Shown here one piece after another: positions 21,286 through 32,339 of a stretch of 64,000 bases of DNA. The notes beneath the pieces are model-generated. The model was not told where the DNA came from. It saw nothing but the letters and a program-made list of their open reading frames with translations, and did not search any database. The DNA comes from Agapetus fuscipes (taxonomy: Eukaryota; Arthropoda; Insecta; Trichoptera; Glossosomatidae). The first letter of the stretch is position 1. Each line of letters opens with the position of its first letter. The translations under genes were made by a program, and so were the position numbers. The DNA lies in contig OX637363.1 of NCBI GenBank assembly GCA_951799405.1, positions 7,316,001 through 7,380,000 on the forward strand, read 5' to 3'.

Positions 21286-21652
21286 AGTTTTTATCAGATT
21301 TATTTCTCGAGCGCTTTCGATGTTTTCACACCATTATCAAGAGAGCAACTTGATAATAAGAGAGCAACTTGATAATAAGAGAGCAACTTGATAATAAGAG
21401 AGCAACTTGATAATAAGAGAGCAACTTGATAATAAGAGAGCAACTTGATAATAAGAGAGCAACTTGATAATAAGAGAGCAACTTGATAATAAGAGAGCAA
21501 CTTGATAATAAGAGAGCAACTTGATAATAAGAGAGCAACTTGATAATAAGAGAGCAACTTGATAATAAGAGAGCAACTTGATAATAAGAGAGCAACTTGA
21601 TAATGGTGTGAAAACATGGAAAGCGCTCGAGAAATAAATCAACTCGTGAAGA
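21286..21652. mobile_element. Penelope-like inverted terminus pair enclosing a 19-bp tandem array
   Basis: 21297-21341 and 21596-21640 are inverted copies (ATTTATTTCTCGAGCGC on the left) differing at about one position. Each contains TTGATAA, a GGTGT / ACATC stem and GAAA. The array 21341-21606 fills the space between them. Confidence 0.7.
21341..21606. repeat. Tandem repeat, 14 x 19 bp
   Basis: The unit GAGAGCAACTTGATAATAA is repeated 14 times without visible change, except the last two bases of the final unit. It contains CTTGATAAT, the 5' side of the flanking hammerhead-like motif. Because 19 is not a multiple of 3, all minus-strand frames stay open by chance. Confidence 0.95.
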
Positions 21653-21747
21653 AAAATATTGTTTAATTTTTACATCATTATTTTTAAAGTGAATCTTCAC
21701 TATGAACTTTTTATCTAAGTTGCATAATGCAAACATTCACCAAACAA

Positions 21748-21842
21748 ACACCTCTGCGGCACTACAACAAGTATCAAAGACTCCTAGAGTCTCTAGAATC
21801 TAGGGAGTCTCCCGCACAGGATTTCTTAAAAAAAAAAAAATA
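21748..21842 (+). mobile_element. SINE module c 3' end with poly(A)
   Basis: Module c (CACCTCTGCGGCACTACAAC, AGTCTCCCGCACAGGATTTC) ends in a run of A's. No head or body is attached. Confidence 0.65.
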
Positions 21843-21959
21843 CAAATCAAATATTTTTTTAATAATTACAAAATCAAAATAAATTATCAACATCATTAGG
21901 CACAAAAATGTAGACATTGTTTACGAAACCGGTCGTACATGACTAAATTTTACTCGCCC

Positions 21960-22082
21960 TATGCTGTGAAAACTTTTGCCAATTCCACCGGAAAGGCGGT
22001 AAAAGTTGCAAAGTTGATGTTCATGTGAGGTTTGGTTTATTTTGTATGCACACATGCAGTATGTGTAAGCGCAAACTAAGTA
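21960..22082 (+). mobile_element. RTE-like LINE 3' UTR fragment
   Basis: Internal 3' UTR sequence (GTGAGGTTTGGTTTATTTTG variant), without the tail. Confidence 0.6.
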
Positions 22083-22685
22083 CAATCTGGTCTTCCAGGA
22101 ACCGGATACAATCCTTGTGGTTGCCTAACCATGATGGAAATGTTATGCACGTTCCTGGGGTCTAAGACAAATAAAAGAAGGCACTCTTATCTGGATGGTG
22201 AAGTGTTATATTTTTTTGATTGGTTATTGGTAATATACTAAAATAAATAAAGCTTACTACTTTCACACGGTATTTATTTATCTATTATTTTAGATTATTT
22301 GTTTTGGGCTTCTATTAGCTGATAAGAAGCCCCCTTTTAAATCTCAGTCAATATTGGAAATACTGTATTGTTTGAGTAAAGAAACTATATACCTACTTAT
22401 ATGATTTTAACAAAATTATCTAAAAAAAAATATTTTGGCTAAATTGTTTAATTAACCATCATTCAGCATTCTTGCACGTTATTTCATGAATAACATTCAT
22501 GAGTGATCGTGTGGAACCGAAATACATACACGTAATTCTCCCTACAGAATGACACTCCAGCTTGTCATTCCTGCATGTTATAACATATATAAATTTTATT
22601 CAAGTATGCTGATATCCAAAGCAAGGCCAATCCAACTAAGCTGTACTTATAGTAAAAATTCTTAGCGCTTTGTCCTCGAAGGTGT
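22083..22685. other. No recognised feature
   Basis: AT-rich. No open frame or repeat that I can support. Confidence 0.4.
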
Positions 22686-22689
22686 CGTA

Positions 22690-22935
22690 TGTGTTAGTAG
22701 AACCTATTTATTTTAAAAGGTAAGGGGGCCGGCCTCCCGCCAGCTATCCCATTTTTAGTTGAAGACAGAGTTTCTTGTGAAGGCTGAGTATACCTAGCCG
22801 TTACTTTGATTTTAGGTTTTGAAATACATATATACACCGAAACGAGAAATCATTTATGACACCCTTGGTAGGAATCAAAACCTAGCCCTCTGGCTTAGAA
22901 CTCAATCATTCTGGCAAATGAGCTATTGGTAGGAC
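22690..22935 (-). mobile_element. SINE unit 2, diverged
   Basis: The minus strand carries a degraded tRNA head (AATAGCTCATTTGCC) and the unit 2 body (GGCCGGCCCCCTTACC). The last part of the tail is missing. Confidence 0.65.
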
Positions 22936-22994
22936 TGTAAAATAATTTATTAAAAACAAATTATTGATAATCAGACGTGGCTGATCTATTTATG

Positions 22995-23565
22995 TAAATC
23001 ATATAAATCATAGACTCTGAATGAAATGAAAGAAGTATGTAAGGACCGAAAGGAATGGCGGTTGATTTGCAACAATGGCGGCTAGGGCATTAATTCTAAG
23101 TGTAATATTAAGTTTAATTTTAATTTTACTTTATTTTAATTTTAATTTGTTATGTGTCTCATTATGAATTTCTGTATATCATTTATAATTTTTTGTGCTC
23201 CTTGACTGATAGGTTGGTACGAGGCTGACCACCCGTGCTGTAAAAATCGGTTCACTTTTGCCAATGCCACCCCGGTTCAGGGAACGGCGGCAGGAGTTGC
23301 AAGGTTTATGTCCATGTGAGGTTTTCATTATTTGTATGCACACATGCAGAATGTGTAGGCGCGAACCTACATGTGCCTGTCTGTGGGCATGCATTTCATA
23401 TGAGCCTTAAATGCTTACATATCCTTGCAGCTTAGATTATAGATTATTATAGATTATAGATATGTACTACATATGATTAACATAAAATAACTACACGTGT
23501 TTGTTTCATCTGAGAGTTTTGAATGAGTATATCCTTGCAACTTAGATTATATATTATAGATAGAT
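22995..23565 (+). mobile_element. RTE-like LINE copies (B variant)
   Basis: Coding tail from 22995, complete 3' UTR to 23465 with a TATAGATTA tail, then a second ~100-base tail fragment to ~23565. Confidence 0.75.
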
Positions 23566-23603
23566 ATGTGTTATAATAAAGTACTTGCAACTTGGATTAT
23601 AGG

Positions 23604-23688
23604 ATAGGAAGGATAGAAAGAAATGGAGGCAGCTCTGCAGAGGCTCTGGCCACCCCTAGCGGAATAGCGACAGAGCTACAGTTACAGT
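23604..23688 (+). mobile_element. RTE-II LINE 3' end
   Basis: Short 5'-truncated copy (GGCCACCCCTAGCGGAATAG) with a GTTACAG tail. Confidence 0.7.
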
Positions 23689-24604
23689 ATAAAAATAAAT
23701 TTAAAAACTTTCCCTCACCTTTTTGATAAATCCAAAATGTCACAATTCTTCCAAAAATATTTCAATTTTTTTCTTGGCAATGTTTTTTTGGAATGTATTG
23801 AATTTAAAAACACAAACAATAGTTGATTTTTTAAGCTGATATTTGGTTGTACACTGTCTTCACTATTTGAATGAAAAAATAGAAAAAAACTGTCAAAAAT
23901 ATTAATTTAAAGACGTAATATTTGTCATTCATTTCACAAATTTATTTAAAATGTCAAAGAAATGCAATTGAAATAGATATGATTTTTTTTTGCAACAATA
24001 TCTATCAAACTTATTATTTTTGAAATATTTAATTTGATATGTAGGTGCAATTTACGTGTATTATTTTAATTTGTTTATTATTAACGTATGGCAAGCGCGT
24101 CGTGTTCTATTTTCGAATTTCAAACTCCGAACAATCGTGTTCTTTTTATTTCAAATTTCGGAAACGTCAAAACACAGCGCCATGTTTTGAATTTGGAATT
24201 TTTCCCACCGCTTTTGAAAATCGAACAACGCGCCAAAACATCTGTTTGACAACTGAATAACTAGTGTTGTCGGGTGCGAGCAACAATGATAAAAATAATT
24301 ATTATTAGTACAATGGCTTCCACACAACGGAATCGGTCACTGCGTCGGTGATTTTACCGGTCATGGTCGCCATTTTACTTGTTGTTTAGACTGAATTTAG
24401 ATGACAGCTAAATGAGGGCTTAATTACAACATTAGGGCCAATAAACTGCTATAATAAATGCTTATTGCTTTATATTTCTTCCACAAAACACATCTTAAAT
24501 TGTAGCAATTCAGCTTACTTCACATTGAACTATCAAAAGTAACGCTATACAAGATGGCGGCATTAGTTCCAATTTCCACTATGTTCGTTTTACGCCATGT
24601 AGGT
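23689..24604. other. Mostly unrecognised; possible inverted-repeat element
   Basis: 24092-24228 has imperfect inverted ends (GCGCGTCGTGTTCTATTTTC against the complement of GAAAATCGAACAACGCGCC). No coding sequence is supported in the AT-rich remainder. Confidence 0.35.
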
Positions 24605-24960
24605 CTGTAATATAAAACCTAAGTTGCAAAGAAATGCTAGAATATATTATTGCCACAAGGAAACACGTTGAAGCTCACGCTTGCACATGCGGCATGGGTA
24701 CTTGCTAATTGAAGGGTCTTATTTAAAATTTAAATAATTTTGTATTCAATCTTTTTACAATCGAAGATTATGAACTTAATACTATTAATTTAAATGTAGT
24801 TCAAGTTGTACCTGTAACTTGACGCTATTCTGCTAAGGCTGGCCAGAGCCTCTGTAACGTGCTTCATTTTTTTCCCTATCTTTTGCACTTTTTTTTTTTC
24901 TTCATTAGTATTCATCACTTTTTTTACATTTCGCTTTTTCACATTACTTTTAAACATCAC
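24605..24960 (-). mobile_element. RTE 3' UTR fragment and RTE-II 3' end
   Basis: 24605-24715 is a diverged RTE tail. 24808-24960 is an RTE-II end (GGCCAGAGCCTCTG on the plus strand) and part of its coding tail, broken by T-runs. Confidence 0.6.
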
Positions 24961-24984
24961 ATTTTTTAATGCAAAAACTTTATT

Positions 24985-25250
24985 TTTGGATTGTTGTTTA
25001 AATAAACAACACTTTTAAATTTTTAAAACACTGTTTTTTAATTTCACACAAATATAATATATTTAAAAAAATTAAATTTTAAATATTTTAAATAATACTA
25101 ACGTTTTAGACTAATATAGTCATCTTCAGGTAGGAAAAATTAAATTAATTAAAATCAGTGTTTTAAAAATTTTAAAGTGTTGTTTATTTAAAAAACAACC
25201 CAAAAACATGAATTTTCACAGTGTTAATACACAAACCATAAAAAATACAA
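24985..25250 (-). repeat. Penelope-like terminus with hammerhead-like motif
   Basis: On the minus strand: CTGAAGA (25129-25123), a GACTA / TAGTC stem, then TAAA where GAAA is expected, then ACGTTAGT. It is flanked by inverted arms (24988-25033 and 25157-25200, TTGTTTAAATAAACAAC type). The outer flank TTTTCACAGTGTTAATACAC is shared with 53.76 kb. Confidence 0.55.
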
Positions 25251-25655
25251 AAACTTTATATATATACATGTGTATGAGTCATTCAGAATCAAAGGCGACA
25301 ATCCAGGGTTATTTTGGAAAATAAATGGCTGTACAGAGAATGTCATTTAATGTGTTTTAGTATAATTGATGTCTTGAAAAACGCTACAATGCAATCTTTG
25401 GTTCTGTACGAGTCAAATGTGCTTGATATCTACACAAATATTAATGCAAATATTGTAGAAAAAACTATAAGAAATGACAGATCTCGCCACTCAAAGACAC
25501 AATCAACGCTCATACGTGTCAACAGTAAGTGGCAAATAGTTGGCCGATGGTCTAACTTCGGCATAATACGTTGTTATTCCCCTCCAAAGTGTTAGAAAGA
25601 GATGGCGTTAGGTTGGTTGACTACCAACTATTCATTTATTATCATTTTATTCAAT
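25251..25655. other. Target region left of the Harbinger element
   Basis: 25314-25595 has a 93-codon open frame (KWLYRECHLMCFSIIDVL) with no family that I recognise. It is probably chance. Confidence 0.3.
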
Positions 25656-25658
25656 TAG

Positions 25659-25671
25659 CAGTGTTACTTAT
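25659..25671 (+). repeat. Harbinger left terminal inverted repeat
   Basis: CAGTGTTACTTAT, immediately inside the TAG duplication. Beyond 13 bp similarity to the right end is only patchy. Confidence 0.9.
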
Positions 25672-25873
25672 AAATTGGGAATAAGATTTATGCCTGGTAT
25701 AACGAGGGAATAGCAATAAATTGTTACTTATAATCATTTCATAAAGTTAACTCGGGTATAGACCTGGCTTAACGACCTAGAGCCATTATTCCTGGTTGGA
25801 GGGTAGTATAAGCTTGGAATAACAAGTTTTTGTCAAATGACATCTGTCAAAAGTGTAAATCGTATTCAAAAGT

Positions 25874-27474
25874 ATGGACGGATTTTCGCAATTCTTGACA
25901 AATTTAAATAGAATTAGCAACATTCGGGCACGAAAAGTGTACAAAAAAAGAATTGATCCCTTTACGAAATATACGGATTCAGAATTCAGGAGCAAATATC
26001 GCTTTTCCAAAATTAACATGCGGTACATAATAAATTTGGTGAAAGACGATTTGGAAGGTTGCAAGCGAGGTGGAAAGATTCCTGTAGATCTTCAAGTACT
26101 AGCCGCTATTCGGTACTGGGGTCGAAATGAGGTAAGAATCAATATAATTATTGACCTAATCGATTGATGTTGATTGTAGTTCGCAATTACGAAATTTCTA
26201 ACCTCACAATTCTTAAATAAAGTTTTAAGCTTTCACTCACAATTGTTGAATAATTTGCAGATACAAGATGACTGTGCTGATATCCATGGCTTTAGTCAAC
26301 AGACGCTATCCAGGGTGTGCCGAAATGTAGCAATTGCATTTGCAAGAAAGGCCCCTGAGTTTATAAAGATGCCAGCATCGTTGGAAGAGCAAGCAGCAGT
26401 AATCACAGGTTTTCATGCCATCAGTGGTTTTAATGGAGTTGTGGGTGCCATAGATTGCACCCACATACGTATACAAAAAGTTGGTGGTGAAATAGGACCA
26501 CTTTACATAAATAGGAAAGGATATTACTCCTTAAATGTGCAGGTATTTAATCATAATTTTCAATATACGTTGTGAAAAAAACCCTATAGTTATGGTAAAA
26601 AGATGCTGACATCGGTTTTATATGGGACTGTCTTCCATAGCAACCGATAACAAACTACTTATATGGGTTTTCCATAGCAACCCAGCCGGGTGACGACACA
26701 ATATTGTCTATGACAATTCATGCGTGGACCTCATTGCTGTTTTCAGATTCTTGGAAATCAGAAAGAATGCTGTAGATAGTAACTTCTCAAATAATTTCTC
26801 TCATCTTAAATACTTATTAAATAGTTGATGTCTTTTCACCAGGTGGTCTGCGATGCCAAGCTGAAAATAAGGGATATTGTTGCCCATTGGAGAGGAAGTG
26901 CACATGACAGTCGCATATTCAGGGAGAGCAGCATAAGGCAACGATTCGAAAATAACGAATTCAGAGGTCGGCTAGTGGGAGATGGTGGTTATGCTTGCAC
27001 TCCCTATTTATTTGTGCCACTTCGCAATCCCACAAACCCTAGTGAAATGGAGTACAATAAAGCTCAAATAAGCACAAGAAATACGGTGGAGAGATGTTTT
27101 GGAGTTTGGAAGCAAAGATTCCGCAGTTTGCTCTGTGGTATGCGAGGGTCATTACACACCATCAAAACCACAATAGTAGCTTTGGCTGTGTTACACTGCA
27201 TTGCTATCGATTTAAAAGATGGACATTTTGGTAAGAAAAATAAGTATATTTTTTCTAGAAATAATTATTTTTTATTATACCAGTGAAAACACAAATTTTA
27301 GTATAAATGCCAGCTAGTTACTAAAACATGATAGACTATCTCCCCAATAGTATTAACTTAAATTTGTTTACAGATATATCGGAAGAAACTCAAGTGGAGG
27401 AAGTAAATAACTTGGAAAATGACAATCAAATAGGTATTATATCCAGAGAAGTTTTTATTCGGCAGAATTTCTAA
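25874..27474 (+). CDS. PIF/Harbinger transposase, four exons
   Basis: Cuts and joins the element in the nucleus, related to HARBI1 and the DDE_Tnp_4 family. Exons 25874-26131, 26261-26542, 26843-27230 and 27374-27474 join to 1029 bases (342 aa plus stop). Every intron is GT-AG and phases agree (0, 0, 1). Exon 1 gives the N-terminal region (MDGFSQFLTNLNRI). Exon 2 gives a helix-turn-helix (HGFSQQTLSRVCRNVA, residues ~94-110) and the first Asp in GAIDCTHIRI (D151). Exon 3 gives HDSRIF, the second Asp in VGDGGY (D227) and the Glu in NTVERCFG (E263). Exon 4 gives the tail ending FIRQNF. The start is the first ATG after the left subterminal region. AATAAA lies at 27506-27511. No stop or frameshift is seen. 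Length is close to the 330-420 aa usual for the family. The splice sites are read by eye. Confidence 0.9.
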
Positions 27475-28198
27475 ATTTTATTTTATTATACCTTTTGCTT
27501 GTGTCAATAAAAACCTAATTAAACATGTGCTTTTTTTTATAATACTACTTCACAATAAACTATAAAGTTGCTTAGAATCTTTTTTTTAACAATATGGAAA
27601 AATTACAGAGAATACTATTTAAAAAAAAATGTCTACATTCTCTGAAGCTAACATTTTCAAGATGTTGCAAGAGATTGCTAAGAGAACTAAACTTTAGAAT
27701 TTCCAGGGTTTTTTTATATTAAATTCTTGACATTTCCATCAATTTTGTTTATTTCTTTTTACAAAGTAAAAGCCATGCTTTTTGATAAAAAAAAAAAACA
27801 ATAAGCTTGAGGAGTATTGAATGAGACAAAATTAGAAATTGTGATTGAATTTGTACTAGTAAATCTCAAAAGTATTTTGGAAAGAAATGAAGAATAACCA
27901 GAGAACAGAGAAAACAAGTTTAGAAAACAGTTTAATTGAAAAATAAATTTGAGAACAAATCAATGTTACAAAAAAAAATTGAATGATAAAATGAGAACAG
28001 TTTGGAAACAAAACAAAGTGACGTAAAAATGAAACAAAACAAATACATGTATCGTAAACAATTGATCTCATACCCATGGAGATGAAAATTTTGAGAGAAG
28101 TATAACTTAAATATGGACAGGAATGATTGTGTAATGAAAGAATGTGACTTAATGGAAAATGTGAGGAAAGTATTCACTAAATATTAGATGCGACTTGA

Positions 28199-30173
28199 CT
28201 ACTCTAAGAGCTCTATCGTTTCAATGTGCTCTGCTCTTGCCATTTTCATTTTTAAAGTGCTCTCCTCTCTCGCCAATTCTACTCTTACAAGATGCTCCTC
28301 CCTGGCCCATTCAAGTTCTTTTTCACTCCTCTTCTTCATCAATTCGCGCCGGAGGTTCGCGTCATCGTGGAGTATTTTTATTTTTTGAGAATTCTCTTCC
28401 CTCATAAGCTTCAGAGTTTCCTCGTAAAGCTTATTTTTTAACTCCTCATCCTGATTTAATACCTGCAATAAAAAATAAAATAATACTGATTATAGGTGCC
28501 ATGTATTTTTAGTTTGTGTAAATTATATATGTGATAAATTACTTTTTTTGCTTTTTTCTTGATTTTTCTTTTCGGAGTCTCAAGGCCTGTCAGAGGAGTC
28601 GAAGAGTGTTCCTGTAAATAAAATGGGTGGAAATTTAATAACTTACGTTAATTAAGTTTTCAAAGAAGAATTAAGCAAGCATTTCTTTGAAAAAAAATAA
28701 GTTGTTAAGCGCTGTTTTGTAACTTTGACCACCTCATTATCATAGCTTCTTGGATGCAGATGTATCTTCAAAAATATTAACCAAACCTCTGACATTCATC
28801 TCCACTCTTAACTAAAGGGCAATACAGTAAACCTACGGGACCTAAAATACTTGCAAGAAATGACATTAAGGGAAAACAATTATGTGGGGAATGATAAAGT
28901 AAAAAAAGAGTGAAGGTACTAAAAATTAATATCATTACAATATTTATTACACTTACGGATATGCTTCCAGCTTCAATCATGGCAGGTTTTACCGCACTTG
29001 CTGTCCATGCTGTATCCACATCTACATACTCATAAAAAACTGGAGATTCAACCTGCAAAAAAACAAATATTTGGAAACATTTTAAAGCCAATAAAGATGT
29101 AATTATGTGTGTAAATATCAATATGCAAATTAAAACATGAGAGTGAATTACATATCCTTGATGTATCCATGTAGAAAATCATAATAAATAAATATAGTAT
29201 GAACATTAACAAGGGCCATGAGCATTCCTTCGCTGTGAGCACGATACAAGTCCAGCAATTATATTAATACACTGATATGAGCAGATTATATAAGGAACAA
29301 ATGCTCAATCCAAATGTTCACATCGAGCAAATGATCATTTCAGTCACCAGTTTAACATTAGATATGACCTAAGAAACCAGGTTAAACATTTGACGTTGAA
29401 AATATTAGCAAATACAAAAACATGATATTACCATTAAATTTGTCTCCGCAGGTTCAGAATTTGTTGTCAAATTGCTATCCACAGTATTTACCTGAGAAAA
29501 AATAATTTGAAATATGAAATAAGTTGTAATGCTCACAAATATAATATTTATAACAATTTCTGTGTTACTTATAAATTGAGAATAAGATATAAATAAAAAA
29601 AACATAATACGGACCTTTGCACGAATCGAATCACTATCGAATTCGTTTGTGTCTGTGTCGAATTCTGACGGCAACAACTCGACTAATTCAAGATCTTCAG
29701 GCAGTGGACTTGGAGGTTTGGGGCCACCACCTGTAGCAAATACTTGCCGACGATGGTCGCCAATTCGTTTTTTCGAAGCTGACTTAAACACCTTCCACTG
29801 GCTTTTCAACTGAGTAAGGTCTCTTTTTTTTTTGTTTAGTGCATTGAATCTAAAAAGTAAAAGTAACATTTCTCTCAAAGCATTACGAAAAATACAGATT
29901 ACGACATTGTGATTAAAATAAGTTACACTCACTCATGGTCCACCTTCTCCCAAGCCTCTTTTTTTACTTTTAGGGCATTTGTTGTCAGAAGTTTGCTCTC
30001 GATCACACTTATATGGGAACGAAGGCACTCCCGGAGAAGTGTCTGAAATATGTAAAATAGAGGTTGGATTATTCTTATAACAATGTAGTCACGGGTGGCG
30101 GATATTTTATTTTTATAATTCTTACCTTTTCTTCTTCCTCCCAATTTGAATTACGTTTTCTGGGATTCATCAT
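28199..30173 (-). CDS. Myb/SANT-like DNA-binding protein of Harbinger, seven exons
   Basis: Partner protein of the transposase. In this superfamily it binds the ends and helps bring the transposase into the nucleus. Exons (minus strand): 30173-30126, 30042-29933, 29849-29615, 29491-29432, 29052-28957, 28611-28543 and 28462-28199. They join to 882 bases, 293 aa plus stop. All introns are GT-AG and all phases agree. The donor after exon 3 (GTCCGT) is weak. The N-terminal domain (residues ~8-95) fits Myb_DNA-bind_5 / MSANTD3: NWEEEEK, ECLRSHISVIESK, KKEAWEKV, FNALN, LKSQWKVFK and the diagnostic TGGGP. An acidic middle follows, then a basic stretch (PKRKIKKKAKK, likely nuclear signal) and a long charged C-terminal coiled coil (exon 7, ELKNKLYEETLKLMREE). 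The start is MM at 30173, 257 bases inside the right end. Confidence 0.88.
29560..29590 (+). repeat. Internal copy of the Harbinger left end
   Basis: About 28 of 31 bases match 25659-25689 (GTGTTACTTATAAATTG is shared). It lies in the intron between SANT exons 4 and 3, in the same orientation as the left end. It could be a transposase-binding site or an alternative end. Confidence 0.75.
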
Positions 30174-30417
30174 TGAAAAAGCTCCTATACGCGGTGTGTC
30201 AGCTGTCAGATTAGAATGTCAAAATAATGCGCGCTAGAGGCATAAATAAAAATCTGCGCATGCGCAGCCTCAGGGTGGTAACATGGAAAAATAATTTATT
30301 GAGAACAGTAATTCCTTGCTTATGCCATGGTTATAAGTAAGAAAAATTTATGCCAGGTATAACTTTTTACACCTGGCATAGCTATGCCCGGTGATAAGCT
30401 TAGAATAAGAAAATCTA

Positions 30418-30430
30418 ATAAGTAACACTG
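30418..30430 (-). repeat. Harbinger right terminal inverted repeat
   Basis: ATAAGTAACACTG, the exact inverse of the left end, followed by the TAG duplication. Confidence 0.9.
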
Positions 30431-30566
30431 TAGAAGTTGTACACTGTAAAGAATGGTAGGTATCCATTTAAATAAATATGTATATTATCTAGTTTATCTG
30501 GATGTATTTTATAAGTTATGCATACTTGTTTTTTTTTACTAATTCATAGAATATTTTTTATATAGT

Positions 30567-30785
30567 TTCCTTGAATTATAGGTTGGTATGCGGCTGACCA
30601 CCCATGCTGTAGAAAATGGTGCCAATGTCACCCCTGTTTCAGGGAAGGTTGGCGGGAGAAGCAGGGTATATGTTCACCACATGCGGCATGTGTGAGCGCG
30701 AAATTATGCGTGTCTGCTTGTGGGAATGCATTCAATATGAATCTCAAATGATACATATATTTGCAACTTAGATTTAGATTTAGAC
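30567..30785 (+). mobile_element. RTE-like LINE 3' UTR copy (subfamily A)
   Basis: 3' UTR with a small internal deletion and a TTAGAT-type tail (30769-30785). Confidence 0.8.
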
Positions 30786-32335
30786 TGAACGATCCTGATA
30801 GCCGGATGGCCCAACCAAATCCATGCGACGTTGCAACTTTTTTGCATGGCATTTGAGTGGACTCCATCCACTCAATGACTCCATCGCAAAATTGCCAAAA
30901 TGCCATTGACACAATTTTTTGTTTACATGATTTTAAAATTTGATGTACGGAAGTTTATAAGCATATTTTTTACAAAGTTTGCAAATGTACGAAAACAAAT
31001 GGCTTAGTTAAGGTTTTTAATCATTAATGAATAACCTTGAAAATATAGTACCTACCTAGTGCTAGTACTATTGTCATTAAAGGAACCTATACTCTCAGAG
31101 CTGTGACGTTTGTCCGCTGAAAAGGTATTTTAATTTAGAATTTTGTGCCGAGTCAATTATTATTCTATACGCCGTGCCTGTACCTATGGTGACAGCACAG
31201 AAGATCACATGACAATACAGAACAAGACAAAAAACAATAAAAAATGATATTTTCCGTCCTAATTGTGGTATGTTCTTTTTCAGATATTTTGTGTTATGTT
31301 ATTTTTTGTCGTGTGCTGTTTTTTCATATTTTGTTTCCTCATGTGATGTTTTGTCATGAAACGTTTCGACATGTGATGTTTTGTCATGTTCTGTGCTATC
31401 ATGGAACCGCATTGTATACGTGTCATGCACTAGGTCCTAAGAGATCTCATATATAGTATTTTCAATGACTAACGATATAGTAAATGAAAAAAGAGTAACT
31501 TATGGATAAAGGTATTTGTGACTCAGTCACATGCTTCCAAAGCAGGTAAGAAACAATGACTCAAATGTGACTCAGTACAGTCAGTAGGTACCTACTTATT
31601 TTTTTTCTTCGCTAAACAAAGCACGCAGTCATTGTGACAGAAAAATAATTATGTAATACGTAAGAAGGAGGCATAAGCGAATTTAAATAAGATGTAATTT
31701 TACAAATCCGTTTTTGGCAAAAAATAATTAGTCATTGTAAATACGTATAATATCTGCGTTGATTTTAAAATTATGATATTTTTTTAGTACATAAATAAAA
31801 CGGTAATCCAAGCGTTGATATTGAAGATTTATTGTGAGGATAACCACGGAAAAGAGAGCATTTTATTTAAAAAATAAACATGTTTTAATTTAAAAATAAT
31901 ATTAATTTTGGTATCGACCGGTTGATATCTCAGTTGATTGAATAATTGTATTACATTGGAAAACAAAAAACTTTCAGAACTTAAGGAATATATATTTTTT
32001 TTTTTTGGCATCTCACCCTGAAGGATGTTACAGCCGTGGATTTATCTGTTAGTTGCAGGAATGTTTAAGAATTAATTTGTAACATATTTGTGATGATTTT
32101 AGATCTTTATACAATTTTTAAGAATTGATTTGAACAAAATGCTATTAATTTTAGAGGAATTAAGAGCCAAGAGGTGTTCTATGTTTACCGGAAATGAAAT
32201 GTTTTTGAATTTGAAATAAATATCTAATGCATCTCGTAAGGGGCATCCAATTATTAATTTTTAATTAATCAAATTATATTGAATTTAAATTTTTATTTAA
32301 AAAAAAAAAACTTAACTTTCCAGATTTAATTCAGA
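30786..32335. other. No recognised gene; small motifs
   Basis: Contains a hairpin (TGAGTGGACTCCATCCACTC, 30853-30872), a TTTTGTCATG-rich degenerate repeat (31290-31395) and three TGACTCA sites (31519, 31557, 31568). The open frame at 31244-31456 is low-complexity. Otherwise AT-rich. Confidence 0.4.
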
Positions 32336-32339
32336 GCAT

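Larger units (their letters stand above)
25659..30430. mobile_element. Apparently autonomous PIF/Harbinger DNA transposon
   Basis: 4772 bp. The ends are perfect 13-bp inverted repeats (CAGTGTTACTTAT at 25659-25671, complement at 30418-30430), flanked by TAG on both sides (25656-25658, 30431-30433). The superfamily makes 3-bp duplications, most often TWA, so TAG is slightly off the usual pattern. It encodes the two expected proteins, convergent with ~0.7 kb between their stops: a DDE transposase and a Myb/SANT-like protein. Subterminal regions carry repeated CCTGG-TATA-like and GTTACTTATAA motifs, likely protein-binding sites. Both genes are open across all exons, which suggests recent activity. 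Confidence 0.92.

Noticed and set aside
21300..21736. Three overlapping minus-strand open frames with repeating LLSYYQVALLLSSCSLIIK-like protein
   Set aside because: They are the 19-bp tandem array read in all three frames. The period is not a multiple of three, so openness is automatic and carries no evidence of coding.
25314..25595. 93-codon frame left of the Harbinger element as a host exon
   Set aside because: No known domain, no convincing splice sites, and length within chance for this composition.
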